Below, one piece after another: positions 13,091 through 26,829 of a DNA stretch of 64,000 nt. Positions within the stretch are counted from its first letter, which is position 1; each line of letters opens with the position of its first letter. This stretch comes from Protula sp. h YS-2021 (lineage: Eukaryota; Annelida; Polychaeta; Sabellida; Serpulidae): positions 19,968,221 through 20,032,220 of the forward strand of contig OX457028.1 of assembly GCA_949752745.1 (NCBI GenBank). The letters run 5' to 3'. A program made the translations under genes and the position numbers. The notes under the pieces were generated by a model. The model did not search any database. It was not told where the DNA came from and was given only the letters and a program-made list of their open reading frames with translations.

Positions 13091-14128
13091 GTATCGTTGA
13101 AAGACGCTGCGATTGTATTGGAAGAGTAGTGTTTACTGGATAAGTGAAGTTATACTGCGACACAAAGAAAAATCAATAAAAAATTCCTGAAGATTTTATT
13201 ATTAGTGAGAATTAATGGTAAACAGGTATGTTGTTGTTTGGACATCACGGGGTGCCTTGAGGAAAGAAATATTGTCAACGACTCACTTTCTTGTCAATAA
13301 CTCGGCAACAAGGCATGCACCAGAGACATAAGATGCAACAAAAACATCGTCATTGAAGTATTGCCGTTTCAGTATTATTTTTTTTCTCTCTCTCTATTTT
13401 TTGTTGGTACATTAATTAGTTGTTTGTTAGGTTATTGTATGCATATGATGGATTTTTATGTATTCATCCAACATGTATATGTACTCATATATCGTTACGA
13501 ATAAAACTTGATCTATCTATTTCTCTATTCATGTATATCTCACTAAGTTACGGGTGAGTAAAATTCTGCAAAAGAAACACATGGTAATGTCGGATGGCAA
13601 TGTTTTCTGTATGGCCGAGGGTAATTTCGTAAAGTGTTATTATGTTACTCTTTATACACTGAACTTCACTTCCTAACTGAATTAATTATCCCCATATTCT
13701 AAGGTAATGATTTTAGTTCCGAACGAAATGAAAATATTTCTTTTCTAAGCTAAAACTTCAATTTTCTTTAATGGAGAAAATGTATAAAAGCGTAGGTTTA
13801 AACAAAGTCATTTTATTCTGTCCGTTCAAATTATTGTCAGAAATTATAAGCGATGCACTGTTTTGTTAAGTGATGTTTGGTCTGATGTTGTGTGAATTTT
13901 GTGTCAAGTATATTAGGCTTAGTCAGTTGGTATATTTTTCCAAGCCTTAATTGTCCGCACGTCACCCTTCTCTACCTTTGCTCTTCGCCTATGTTATATT
14001 TCGCTTGTCCCAGGCATTTTATTACTGGTTATATCACACCTTATTTATGTATGCAACACGTACGAAGAACGAGTGTTCCTAAATTCGCAGATGCTTTAAA
14101 TTAAGAACATTCACACACAGACCAATAT
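13091..14128. mobile_element. 1-kb duplicated sequence, copy 2, framed by direct repeats
   Basis: Second copy of 10,647-11,676. It is precisely bounded by the 29-bp repeats, which copy 1 lacks, so this copy looks inserted. It has no inverted ends, no A-tail and no transposase or reverse-transcriptase frame. The TATAAAAGCG box near 13,784 and AATAAA near 13,500 resemble an LTR or Pol II unit, but TG...CA ends are missing and 29 bp is too long for an LTR target duplication. A non-autonomous retroelement or a templated duplication remain possible. Confidence 0.55.
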
Positions 14129-14157
14129 TGAAATGTTAAAAGAAGTACAGTAACACC
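14129..14157 (+). repeat. 29-bp direct repeat, right of duplicated copy 2
   Basis: Exact match to 13,062-13,090. It follows directly on the CCAATAT terminus of copy 2. Confidence 0.85.
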
Positions 14158-14989
14158 TGACAAATAGGGACAGCGTCGGGATTTGTCCAGCTAAGCAAGG
14201 TGTCCAGATCGCTCACATCATGCAAAAATGGCTTGCTTTATCTACCAAATGAACCATGGTTGGTAATGCAATAACCTCCTCTACACCCGTAATGTTACCC
14301 GGTGTTCTGCCCCGCAGTGTTCTCCTGTTTGCCAACATTGTGTGTAGCTACTATTCTATCCCATCACACAATGATTTAAATTTAATTAAACTTACGATCA
14401 ATTGCGGCAAGAGGAAATTAGTCAACATGCATATTGCAAATCAAGAATTTTCCCAGTATCCGAAGAGTACGGTCCGTTAAAACCGTTGAATTGGGTGCCT
14501 AGCTTTGTTTTGTGAAATCTCATAGCTGCTTCAGTTTTCTCTCTTATTATTTCGTAAGACAATAAATCAATGTTCAGTCTTTCAGTTCTTTCAATTAATT
14601 TTCAGTATTCCTTTTAAAATTAAAAATATGAGTGTCAGACTCAATGCACGTTAACTTAAGAGCTTCATCCCAGTCTTCTGCTTATCACACCCAGCCGGAG
14701 AAGTATCACGGGACTTGACTAGACCAATGACCTAACAAAACGAGGTCACATTTACGCCTGTCACCAGACTTCCTTTTCTGTCGTGTATTAACGTGATTTG
14801 TTTTTACTATTCACTGCCTTTTACATTTGAAATGGAAAGGTTTTTTTTTCAAATTAAGAGTGACGGTCCTCAAATGCAAGAACAAAAATTGCCTTACGTA
14901 TTCATTTTCACAGTGAGACATTATTGAACAGACCTAAGACTGAACAGATCGAACACTTCTACGCAGAGATTTTTGGCAAGTGTGAAGTC

Positions 14990-15310
14990 TTGTGTGTTAC
15001 TTTAACCACACTGTCTTATCTTGACTTCACTGTGATTTATACTTATGACTTTTATCACAATATTTCATCTTTACGCCACTTAATTTATGACTTTAAACAC
15101 AACATGTCATGTTAACGCTACTGTGGATTTTATTTATAACTTTAACCACAATATTTCATCTTAACACCACGATAGTTGTTTCCTATGCATTTAACCTCAA
15201 TGTTTATCTTATTGACACTCTGGCTTCTACGTATGGCTGTAATCATTATTTCATCTTAAAGCCACTGTATCTTTTACTTGTGACTTGGTTTATTTATAAT
15301 TTTACAATAT
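14990..15310. repeat. Degenerate tandem repeat, about 60-bp unit
   Basis: Successive units carry TTTATRACTTT(A/T)ACCACAATATTTCATCTTAA-type sequence followed by GCCAC or CCAC and ACTGTR. Five diverged units can be traced. Open frames here follow the repeat and look noncoding. Confidence 0.5.
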
Positions 15311-16579
15311 AAGATGAAATTATATTTTAATTCCATCTCATTACTTGGAAATAATGCTAAAGGTTTGAAAATCATAGAAAATTAGGATCTCTTTAGATTT
15401 AACTTTTTAATATGTGTCTACAGCGACATCGTATCACTTGCAAGCTGTGTTTTTACCATACAAGGTAAAATGCAAAGCCCCTTACAATGTGAGATCAGAT
15501 TTCCTCACAATTGATGTAGAGCTACTCGGCATTCAGCTTAGAAGCTGCCATATTCAACCGTACCATGACAAAGTTTCTGAGCGTCGTGTTGAAGCAAATT
15601 TAGCAATATAGTGATATTTTGACCTTGCCTATACTATGTTCATAGACGGATTTCATTTCCCTATAGTAAACATATGGTGTATCAAATTGCGCTTTATCAG
15701 CCTATTATCCAAAATATCGCTTGATGCTCTTCTGTCGTTGGTGGTGTTGCTTAGCGCAATAGAGCAATGAAAAAGGGCGGGTGATATTGTTCACAGAGGT
15801 GATGGATGCGACTTCGTTCATCTAGAGGTGGCACCTTGTGTGAAAGAACAAACCGTAGTCATTTGAATTCATCTTATCTTTTTTTTTTGACTAATTCACC
15901 TTTAAAAGTAATGGTAGGGTGTTGGAAATAAATCCTCATAAGCAGCATCAGAAACTTACAAAGAATGTATGGATTCATAAATTTTCTTCACTAGGGTGAT
16001 GGGAATTACTTTTGAGATTTAATTTCTCCATGTTAATAAAATATCAATCTGTGCCCATCGTGTGGATACCTAAAAGCTCTAAATTCTACACTTTGGTTAA
16101 ATATTCGATCGTAGTTGCATAAACTGTGTTGTTTCCGTTGAAATACTCAAAGTCTTTTGACACTTTTGGATGCTTGAACGCGGCCTTTGTAAACGTGTAT
16201 TTGATTGTTGTGATGTCTGTGTCGTTATTGTTGTTATTGTGACATATACTAAGTAAACGTTATGTGGAGAGTAATTCAGACATAAACAAAATACTCCGTA
16301 GCATTCCCTTTATGAGCCACAAGTATCTAAGAGCACATTGGGACACATCTTTAAGTCTCACCTTACGAGTATGCATTGATAAAAAAGAAATAAAATCGTC
16401 TTATATTTATATGAAGGGAATGTCAGACTTGTGTGGAAGTCTTCCTCCTTAAATTTTATAAACAACGATAAAGACCTCTCAGATCTGTACGGCATTTCCT
16501 TCTGTCGTGAGGAAAGAACCTGGAAACTGATATTTCATTTCTGTTAATTGGTTGAGATTGTTGTCTCTAATTTACCAAC

Positions 16580-16650
16580 GTTTCTCAAATAAAAAGAATT
16601 ACGATAAAGAAAGGTTTCTCAAATTAAAAGAATTACGATAAAGAAACCAA
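16580..16650. repeat. Two-copy 33-bp tandem repeat
   Basis: TTTCTCAAAT(A/T)AAAAGAATTACGATAAAGAAA occurs twice in a row. Nothing else is visible from 15,311 to 17,370. Confidence 0.7.
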
Positions 16651-17372
16651 AGGGCGAAGTGAACAAGAAGTTTAACTTCTCTACCTTTGTTGAGCAAAGC
16701 GCAAACGAAATAAGATAATTTCGTAAGATCCCAAGTGGATGCCTTTCAACGTAAAGAAAATATACTGAAAATACATATGATGTAGTAGCATACAAATCGG
16801 AGTCAGTCCAATATAGGAAAAATTCCCGAACGTTTCAGAAAAATGAATATTTAAACCGTATTTTTCTAATGTTTGCCTGCATATGTTTTTCTTTGCTCTG
16901 AGGAGAAATTTGCACATCCCTAAAGTTCGTGTGTTGTGGAAAGTTGGACGACTTCGAAATGTTGGCGTATTTATTACTGAAAATCATGGGTAGCCAAAGG
17001 TTGCCAAATAAACGATATGGTATAGCAGTGCTTCAATTTGCCAAAGCTGATCATTGCTTCAGTTTATCTAAGATTTCATAGCTTCAATTTGTCTAAGCTA
17101 AACATTTAAGGGAGAATTATCATCGTTTCTGAGACACAATCAACAGTAAACATTTCAAAAGACAAAAATTGAAAATACTTTGCTGAAGTCTGTGACTATC
17201 ACTGTCACGGTCACAGCAAATTACAATCGCTCAGGACAATAATTGAACAGTAAGGATAAAGTTCATTTTAACAGCAGCATCAGTAAAGAAAGAGCATTCC
17301 AAACCTTGAGCATGAGTGTAAATCCACTACATAGCAACTACACTACAGAGCTGATATATCATAACGCATTGG

Positions 17373-18160
17373 CTACAAAGAAACATATCGATTACAAAGA
17401 AGCATATCGGCTACAAAGAAGCACATCGGTTACAAAGAAGCAAGTTGGCTACAAAGAAGCACAGCCATAACAAGAAACACATTGGCTACAACGAAGCATG
17501 TCGACAACAAAGCAACACATCGATTACAAAGCAACAATGAAGCATCATGAAACAAGAAGCACATCAATCCAAAGAAGCACATCGGCTACAAAGAGAAGCA
17601 CGACAGTTAGAAAGAAGCATATCGGCAACAAAGAAGCATGTCAGCTGGAAAGAAGCACGACTGCTACAAAGAAGCACATCGGCAACAAAGAAGCACGTGA
17701 GCAACAAAAAGCACATCAACAACAAAGAAGCACACCGGCAACAAAGAAGTATGTGCGCTAACAAGAAAAACATCGGCATCATAGAAGCACGTAGACTACA
17801 GAGAAGCACATCGAAACAAAGAAGCACATCGGCTATAAAGAAGTACATGGACAACAAAGAAGTACGTCGGTTACAATGAAACACATCGACAACAAAGAAG
17901 CACATCAGCTACAAAGAAGCACATCGAAACAAAAAAAAGCACATCGGATGCAAAAAGGACCTTGACAACAAAGAAGCACGTCGTCTACAAAGAAGCGCGT
18001 CGACAACAAAAAACACACAGGCAACAAAGAGGTACATCGACAACAAAGAACGTCGGCTACAAAGAAACACGTCCGCCATAAAGATGCACATCCCCTACAA
18101 AGAGGCACAGCGAAACAAAGAAGCACATCGGCAACAATGAAGCACGTTGTCTTCAAAGAA
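17373..18160. repeat. Minisatellite, about 790 bp, AAAGAAGCACATCGGCTAC-type unit
   Basis: About 35 imperfect copies of a 21-24-bp unit (AAAGAAGCACATCGGCTAC, with the variants AACAACAAAGAAGCAC and CGTCGACAACAAAG). All frames of the array stay partly open, giving Lys/His/Ser-rich products on one strand and Cys/Phe/Leu-rich products on the other. These are by-products of the repeat. Confidence 0.9.
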
Positions 18161-19206
18161 GGATATAAATTATTATTTCAAAGTTGGATCGGTCAATTTC
18201 CTTAAAACTAAATACGGTGCAAATTTTACAGTGCTAAATTTGTACTTCATCAAGTGCACAATGCATCTTTTCATCAAATTAAACCAAGGGTGGCAAATAA
18301 GGAGACTAGCATTTCACATTCCTTGCAAATTAAATCTGAGAAAAACGAGACACGTGTTTATGGAAACAAAATGTTCATAATATGGAGTCAGATAAAAAAG
18401 TTCTCAAAAAGTTCCCATTTTAATTATCTGATTAGGGAGGTACATTAGACAGCTGATTCATAGATATGAAAGACGCTTCATTTTTAAATTTAAAAGCCTT
18501 GCTGAATTGCTTGAAAACATATGGGTAGAACAACATATTATATAAAGAAACAGCATCGTTGCATGTTAGTATATAACCGGAAATACCCTTTACAAGACTG
18601 ATAAACAGCGGCAAAATGCTGAGGCGTAGGTGACTATTTAAATAAATCTGAAATAGTACTTCATTATGTTGGATTGACTTTCCCATAGCTGCAACAGCAT
18701 TGTGTTTACGCTGGAAGTGCATAAATAGCGACAAGCCCGTTAAATCCTAGAACGTCTTATCTGTAATTTTTGTTCACTACTTGCCGGTGTCCTAGCTATA
18801 TTAAGACAAGCAAGTGAATGCAGTAAATCATCGGATATTTCAGGCTAAGTTTGCCTTGTCTTTAAAACAGTGAAGAGCCCGAGCGTTAGCGGCAGTAAGC
18901 TAGACATGGTGTTCTTACTGACACAACTATTTAACCTCAAAGTCCATGAGAAGTCATACCCCTGTCTTAACCAAGCACCTTGGTGGAAAATCGTTTCAGT
19001 TGGTGTCTCACCAGTTTTTATTTATAGAAGAGGACGAATTCTAGAACTGAAAATGTGAGTTTTTTCCACGCCTATAAAACAGACCATTTCTAATCGACAG
19101 AAATCATATGGCCTAGAAAACTTACAGTACACATTTTATCTAATCTACGAATTCCAATTTGGTCCTTTTTCTCTTTGGTCTTGTCCTTTTGCTCCCTTTT
19201 TTCTTT

Positions 19207-19253
<47 letters not shown>

Positions 19254-20859
19254 CTATGATGTACTGATGTAATATTTTGCCTCTCCAACTTATGATTTAT
19301 ATTTCAACACTACGAATTACAACTCAACGGAGTGCTGACAACTCTAAAACTGTAAATAAATCAGTGGTTGTTCTTACATCTATTGCCGGCCTGATCCAAG
19401 AGATAGAAAGAAAATGAATCGTTTGATTTGTCAGTTTTGGTAGTTAGAAGGTGAAGTTTTCCCAGACTTCAGAAGGGAACAAGATTTTGTTGCACAAAGC
19501 AGTTGTTTAAAAATATGCATCAACGCATTCCACAGATTTGAGGTTAGGATAAAAAGCTGTAATAATTTTCCATGAAACTTAAGTCTCACCTTAACTAAAA
19601 GTTCTCTAATAAAATTTGGTGCCATTTGCGGTACAAATGAGCGAGAATGTCTCCCGCATACATACTTAAAAAATAGGTCACTATCGTGATTAGTGTTCTT
19701 TTCTATACATGGCATGTATAATATTGAGGCTGCCACAGTACGAAGAAAGGCATAGCGCAGGAGTTCTTGTTAAAGAAAGCCTCTGTGAACTGCTGAAAAG
19801 TGACATTGGGTTAGGGGACACATTGCTTAAAATCAAAGTAGTCTTTTACCATGCAAGATGCAAGTTATATAATAGTCATGTCTGAAGTTTTTGTGAAACA
19901 CACGTTCCTATAATTAGGATCGCATGATGCGCATTGGAGAACACAAGAAAATACAATTTGTAGCAAAATAAAACTCACTTTAAGAGCCACCCATATACAT
20001 CAAGTCAACCATACGACTAACGAAATGAAAAGATACAGATCATGCTTGATCACTACCATGTGGGATTCCTGTTAGAGTTTACAACTTTGCTTTGTCAGCT
20101 CAATATTGTCATTTATATTTAAAATCAGACAAAACATCACGAAGGAGTCAACCACGCTATAGAAACAAGATCACTTATATCAAACGTGGTTATGTTAATC
20201 GTCTATCCCAAGATCTTACTAAAAAACTGTAATGTGACTTAAAATTATTATAAGTGTCTTCTAAATTCAAAACGGTATTGATAACACTACCTCTATATTT
20301 ATAAAATTTTGAATCAAATGTAACTTAAAGTAAAGATTTCTGTTAATCTATAAATACATTTATAAAGATGGGGTAGCACAAGACGCGTTTGCTGCTGTAA
20401 ATGCAGTTGCGTTATTTCTAATTACATTCATGCAAAGGCTGCTTTTTGCAATAAATATAGATACTACAATTAATAAAAAAGTGCCTATTGAATGAACATC
20501 TTCCTTCGGTTTTATAACGAGGGGTTAAATTTTGAAAAGGCAGTGCCACGATCTTTGTGATCACCGATCCTTCTGATTACCGATCCGCACCTCGAAACAC
20601 CTTTTCAGATGTGTTTATCTTTAAAAAATTACACCACTTGAAAGATGCAAAGATACTCTCGTTTAATTACATTTTGATGTGAAGGCGCACTACCCATACT
20701 ATGCTATGCTCTAAACATGCAAAACACATTGAATGTAGCTATTAATGCAAAGATTCAATTTCCATTCTTGTTCGTATTCATTATAATTGGGATTAAGGTG
20801 CACTAGAAAGAGAAATCAGTGATATAATTACAGTCAAAGTGCCAGAGCAATTCTCGTTG
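18161..20859. other. Noncoding stretch with a (TTCT)n tract
   Basis: No credible gene. The only clear landmark is a (TTTC)n microsatellite at about 19,199-19,253. Confidence 0.5.
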
Positions 20860-21110
20860 GCGTATATTGGCCTCGATGTGACAATGAGCTACCCATTCTA
20901 CACTGATACAACTCAAACAATGCCAGGTCCTGGAGCCTACAAGTTGTATCAACAGGCCTCGATATGACGATGAGCTACCCATTCTAAACTGATCCAACTC
21001 AAACAATGCCAGGTCCTGGAGCCTACAAGTTGTATCAACAGGCCTCGATGTGACGATGAGCCACCCATTCTAAGCTGATACAACTCAAACAAATCCAGGT
21101 CCAGTTGCAA
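20860..21110. repeat. Tandem repeat, 3 copies of about 85 bp
   Basis: Units share CAGGTCCTGGAGCCTACAAG, TTGTATCAACAGGCCTCGAT, TGACGATGAGC and ACCCATTCTAA. The second and third copies are almost identical and the first is more diverged. Confidence 0.85.
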
Positions 21111-22381
21111 CATATTATTTTACTGAAATCTATCATGTCTCAGACTCTTTTTGGTTTTACTCTGATATTCATTTAAGTTGTGATCTCTAAAGATTTGCTC
21201 TGAAAACTTAATGACCCAGAATATTTACACATTCTTCCAAGTTTACACAGGCAGATAACAAGAATATTATTTCGAGTTTATTATTTTTGCACACATAATT
21301 AATCTTGAGTAGTAAACAATGCATCATAGAAGTTATTAAAACGTTTTGAGCGTTTTGTTTGCATTTATCGTGAAATGATAACACTTTAATCTTTGTTGTG
21401 CATCGGTATTTCGGGAAAGTGAAAATATACTAGAAAAAAGGAAATCTAGCCTAGTTTACCTGCCTACACCAAGCATAGCTGTACACGGACTAAACTAGAT
21501 TATAACATCGGGCTAAAAGCTAAAAGGTGTTTTTCAACAACTTCGTATTTCAACAACTGACTTGAGTTGCAATTTCAAAATTTAGGGTTTTCTCTCTTTT
21601 ATTTCAAACGGTTGTGGTAGACATTAACGTAAACAGGTGGTAAAACGGAAAGTTCTCTAAAAACGATTGAATCGTTTTGCATGAGGAGATACTTTTTTAT
21701 TATTGCACGACCTATTTCAGTTTGACCGATTATAAGATGAGAAGACAAAGAATATTATTTAGCTTTATAACAGCGTGATATCCTCTTAATAAGCAGAACC
21801 AGTTAGCTTCAGCGAAATACAACTTCGTTTTTTTTTATTTATTTACTCCTGAGCCTTCTGAGAAGTGTCCTTTGTACAAGTCTTTCGAAGCACTGAACCT
21901 TCTAATTTTTGGATTTTCTGCGCTCTCGAGATTCGAGCCAGAGGGCCTTCTATGTTTTAACCCTTCGGAGAAAATGACATATACCCCATAAAACAAACGC
22001 CACAGGTAAATGGAATTATTCAAGAGGTGCTAGATTTTAGACACCAAATTCTACATGGCCCCAGTCTCAATATATTGAGACTAACTAGAAAGGTATACTT
22101 GCAGCTCTCATCTATTAAATAGCCATTTTATCAACAATGAGATTTAGATTGCACACAATCATACCATATGTCAAAACTAGCTACTTTTTACCTTTGGTTT
22201 GATTGTAATCACACTTGTTTACAAAATGAGCTCTTGTTATGCTCTTGTTTAAAATACTACGATAAAGACGCAGTGTCATACGCTGTGTTTTACCTATAAA
22301 ACAATGACATATAAATAATACAGCAATAATCACACCAAACAACCTTTCTAAGCACTTCCGAGATAATCCAGAATTTCGGAA

Positions 22382-22409
22382 TTTCGCCAAATTGACTAAT
22401 TTGGCGAAA
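22382..22409. other. Perfect 12-bp hairpin
   Basis: TTTCGCCAAATT, a four-base loop GACT, then AATTTGGCGAAA. A further GAATTTGGCCAAATTC dyad lies near 22,530. This may be the core of a small palindromic element. No gene is visible from 21,111 to 24,149. Confidence 0.6.
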
Positions 22410-24149
22410 GTGACTTAGATCAAAACTTTAATTTCAAATCATCATTATACAACATTGAACTAAAATAAAGTCCAAATAGTCATCTAACTGTTTTCCACAT
22501 AAACCACATTTTTCAACTTTGACAAAATTCGAGAATTTGGCCAAATTCCAAACTGAACAAAATTTTATAGGATTACCGAGAAACTTAATAGAGCAGTGCG
22601 TAGATAGCACACAAATTTGAAAGCAAACCTAATAAGAATCTAAGATCTTAAAAAATCTAACTCCGTAATATCTGGCTTGTCGCCAAAAAGAACGCAACAG
22701 CATAATATCAGAGAGTGGTATATTCACACCAATAAACGCAACCCATTCAAAGGCTCGAGAGCAGGAGGGTTTTAGAAATAAAAAATTAAATTGTGTTATT
22801 GCCCAAATTTTGAGTGCATTGCTAAAACAGCATGGTAATAGCAGCATAAGTGGAACGTTCGTGAATAATATCCAACAATTTGAATAAAAGTCAAGAAGTA
22901 CTTAGAAATATTGTTCAACGCACGTGCATACACACATATAAATAGATGCGACAGACAGGTTTGCTGCCTATAGCACTAGACTAAAGCAAGGTTGTCAGTT
23001 GGTCTAAAAGGCAATAATGTTGTCACAGTGATTTTTAATGCTTGTCTGTTCATTCTGCTAAATGCAAACAGAGTCTCTCCTACATGTGCCATCATAATGG
23101 GTTATTTCACGGGATGATTCTGCGGCTGTGTGGCGAAAAGACGGAAGATTTCGTGATATTACTTTGACAGAAATTGGTAAATAATATGTTTACCCAAGTA
23201 AAAAAATCATTTTTGAAACAAAAAGGGGCGTTTCCTTTCTCGTGATCTGCAACTCGGAAATTACCGATAGAGCAGCATAATGATGTTTGTGTTTCACAAA
23301 AAGACATGTTTTCAGCATTGGTTATCTCAAAATAAACCAACAGTTACGCTTACATGTTGTGTTTTTACACAATCGCTTTTCCCTCAGTGTTATTAATGAA
23401 GATAGTGTTGGCGCATCTGTAGGTGTTAATTTCTGGTTCCCTAACAGATGATCACATCTTATGTATGACTAAGACAATCAAACTAAAGGTCAGACGGAAG
23501 GCCAGATCTCCTACACAACGCTGACTGAGTAACACCAGTTTTTGGATAATTGGATAAACACTTTAATAATTTTATTATGACAAAAATGAAGAGCTCGAAT
23601 CAGTGGCGTTCTCTTGTGTTCAAACTTGCATGGTTGTTAATATTTAACTTAAATCAGGTTTGGCTAATGTTTTACCATTTCAGATCGTTGTTGTTCAAAA
23701 GCCAACCTTTACGGCGGTTCGGTCGGTTGTGTATAATACCTTTTAACTCCGCAGACTCACTAGGGATTCCGCGAAAATAATACATAAAAGAGTGGAACTA
23801 CTGTCCGCAGTGTGTTTATACATAACACGAAGATCTCATCATAGGTCAGCTGTTCTACAGCAATGATTTCAGACATATTAAAATACAATAAACGAAGAAT
23901 GATAGAAACTGTATGAACGATAAGTGGACTGTTAATAAGTAATGTTTATGTTATGACGTCATACAATTCCTGAGATTGACGTAGCAATGTGTATGCAAAC
24001 TTTGTGCACGTAATAAAGGTGGTGAAATGCCCAAAAAGCGTACAGTAAGGTTCTGGTCTCAAATACGAATTATATAATTATGAACTCTTATTAAGTTAAT
24101 TACTAAATATTTTCATGATTTATAAAAAGTGAAGTTGGAAGTTAAAGAG

Positions 24150-24418
24150 TGATTCACATTTTAATTTTAATTAGAAAACAATGAAGGGGTGGGGTGTCAA
24201 TATTTTTTACGAATTGTGAGGCGGCGCGAGGGAGTCACTTAACCCTTGAACCAATATTCCGTTGAAACTCATTTCTAAATATTTTGATCTTTTACAGAAT
24301 GATTCACATTTTAATTAGAAAATAATGAAGGGGTGGTGTGTAAATATTTTTTAAGAATTGTGAGGCGGCGCGAGGGAGTCACTTAGTCTATGAACCAATA
24401 TTCCGTTGAAACTCATTG
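24150..24418. repeat. Two-copy tandem duplication, about 150-bp period
   Basis: GATTCACATTTTAAT...AATGAAGGGGTGG and GTGAGGCGGCGCGAGGGAGT followed by CACTTA and CCAATATTCCGTTGAAACTC occur at 24,150-24,272 and again at 24,300-24,418 with few changes. Confidence 0.85.
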
Positions 24419-24509
24419 CGATCAGTAAACAAAGAATGGTTTTTACGCCAGTTCTGATCAGAACAGGGTTCTAACTAAGATCTCGAAAGGATACGAGAAT
24501 TTCAAAGAC

Positions 24510-24800
24510 AAGAGGTCACTGATAGAAACACCGGGGAAACACAGGAGGTACACAACGCATAATGTACAAAGGAGGCCACTGGCAGGAACATCGGTCAACA
24601 TATACACAGGGGGTCACTGGTAGGAACACCCGGGAAACACAGAAGGCACACAATGCCAAATGTACACAAGAGGTCACTGGCAGGGACATCGGGCAACGTA
24701 TAGACGGGAGGTCACTGGTAGGAACACCCGGGAAACACAGAAGGCACACAATACCAAATGTACACAGGAGATCACTGGTATGAACATGCCAGTGATCGTA
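24510..24800. repeat. Minisatellite, left part, interrupted by the retrotransposon
   Basis: About six units of roughly 45-50 bp with GAGGTCACTGGTAGGAACAC, CGGGAAACACAGAAGGCACA and CAATGCCAAATGTACACA. The same unit resumes at 26,650, after the L2/CR1-type relic. Confidence 0.85.
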
Positions 24801-24825
24801 ATGGCAACATGCTATTATTTTTCAT

Positions 24826-26640
24826 TATTAAACGATTATTTATATAGCCCTTAATCAAAGTGCTCTAAGGGCTTTACAAAAGTTAAAAACATCACATGCA
24901 TACAAGACAAATGGATAACAATTTGACTAGAAAAACACTATAATAAAACATGTAAGAAAACGATTTAATTACAAATTGTCGAAGGCACGTCTGAACATGT
25001 CAGTTTTTTTAATTTTTTTAAACTGATGCAATGATGACGACATCTTTAGATCCTTGGGTAACGCATTAAACAATTTTGGCCCACAATTGGCAAAGCCACG
25101 TGTACCGTATTGATTACTGGCCTTGTTTTCTTTGAGAAGAAAGCGAGACTGGGATCTTAGAGTACTCACAGGTGTGTATATGCTGGACATTCTCCTTTTA
25201 GAGCATTGAAAACATGAACTAAAATTTTGAACCCTATACGATGTGTAGTCGGCAGCCAACAGTGCTGTTTTAAGAGTGGTTTTGCATTGGAATATTTTAA
25301 TATTTTAAAAACAATTTAGCTGCAGGGTTTTGAACCTTTTGTAATTTATTGATGTTTTTTTTTAGAAATACCGTATAAGAGTGCATTGCAATAGTCTAGT
25401 CAAGATACTACGAATGCTTGCAGCAAAGATTGAGTGGCTTCTAATGTTAAAAACGGTCAAACCTTCGATATTGCTTTCAAATAGAACATGCAGGTTGAAC
25501 ATTTTTGATAAGCAAAATCCGACATAGACATCCCAGCATCAAATATAACACCTAAATTACTCGCCTTTTCAGACGAGTTAACAATTTGATCACCAACACT
25601 TATGTTTATGACCGACATTTTCCTAAGATTATGTCTGGAACCGATCACCACAACTTTCATTTTGTCTTCGTTGATCTTTAAGTTGTTGGCGATCATCCAT
25701 TGCATAATCTGCAATGCACTTCTCCAATTTAGGTACCGATTTTGCATTTTTGAGGGCAACATAGAGTTGCGAATCATCCGCATCAAAGTGATTTCCCAAT
25801 TGATGTGATTGGGCAATGTCTTCCAGTGGGCTGTGTATAGAGTGAATAATATTGGCCCAAGAATACTGTCCTGGGACAATCCGAATGAGAGGTTTTTTGG
25901 GGTGAACGATACCAATACTTTTACAAATTGAGATCGATTTGACAGGTAAGATTCGAACCACTGTAAGGCTGCCCCAGCAATCTCATATCGTTTCTCCAAT
26001 CTACTAAGCAAAATTCTGTGGGACACAGTATCGATAAATCTAAAAGGACCAATGCGTTGACATTTCTGTCATTTAAAGAACAAAGAAGATCATTATGTGT
26101 TTTAAGAAGTGCTGTCTCAGTAGAGTGAAAACGTCGATATGCAGATTGCATGGGTTCACAAAGATTATTTGCATCAAGATGCTCTTGTAATTTGACCGAT
26201 ATAATCTTCTCAATAATCTTTGACAAAAACGGTAAATTGGAAACCGAGTGATAGTTCTTCAACTCGTCCGGGTTTAATGACATGTTTTTAAGCAGGGTTT
26301 CACTACAGCCACTTTTAACTGTTTTGTAACCAGAGAATTTTGCATTGAAGCATTCACAGTTTCTAAAGATCCGTCGGGATCGGATCGAGCATATAGGAGG
26401 CGTTTGACATACCCATCACAATTTTACGAAGGTGTTCTTCAGATATGGGTGTAAAATTTCTCAAAGTTTTACCGTTAAACTTAAAAATGTCCTGCTGTAA
26501 AAGGTTGATGTTTTCAAATTTGCCTTGCTTTTCGTTCACAGAATCCTGAATTTTAACAATTTTGTCAATGAAATATTCTGAGAATTGTTTATCTACATTT
26601 TTGAAAGCTGAGGGATATACAAGCTTTGTTCTTCAATTTA
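24826..26640 (-). mobile_element. L2/CR1-type non-LTR retrotransposon relic, 5'-truncated
   Basis: Reverse-transcriptase fragments read on the minus strand in several frames. About 26,600-26,390 resembles the region ahead of the RT core (FTPISEEHLRK). 26,283-26,026 has SNLPFLSKIIEK, SAYRRFHSTETALL and LVLLDLS. 26,026-25,457 has ILLSRLEKRY, the RT block LSFGLSQDSILGPILF and, after a frame change, FDADDSQLYV in place of the YxDD core; it ends with NLGVIFDAGMSMS. 25,259-24,969 is the C-terminal tail with RGFANCGPKLFNALP. The 3' end (GGGCTATATAAATAAT-like on the minus strand, near 24,850) is typical of L2-like 3' UTRs. Several frameshifts and stops, the altered catalytic core, and the missing ORF1 and endonuclease show it is dead. 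It lies inside a minisatellite. Confidence 0.85.
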
Positions 26641-26649
26641 AAATTAAAA

Positions 26650-26815
26650 CAGGAGGGTCACAACGTAAACTGTACACAGGAGATTACTGACAGGAACATC
26701 GCGGAAACACGGGAGGTATTCAACGCCAAACTGTACACAGGAGGTCACTGATAGGAACACCGGGGCAACACAGGAGGCACACAACGTAAATACAGGAGGA
26801 ACACGAAAGGGGCAG
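26650..26815. repeat. Minisatellite, right part
   Basis: Continues the unit seen at 24,510-24,800 (GTACACAGGAGRTYACTGAY, AGGAACACCGGGGCAACACA). The element between the two parts must have inserted into a pre-existing array. Confidence 0.8.
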
Positions 26816-26829
26816 CTGGAAGGGAAATA

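Noticed and set aside
17498..18156. Several open frames rich in Lys/His/Ser or Cys/Phe/Leu
   Set aside because: They follow the 21-24-bp minisatellite in every frame on both strands and have no homology.
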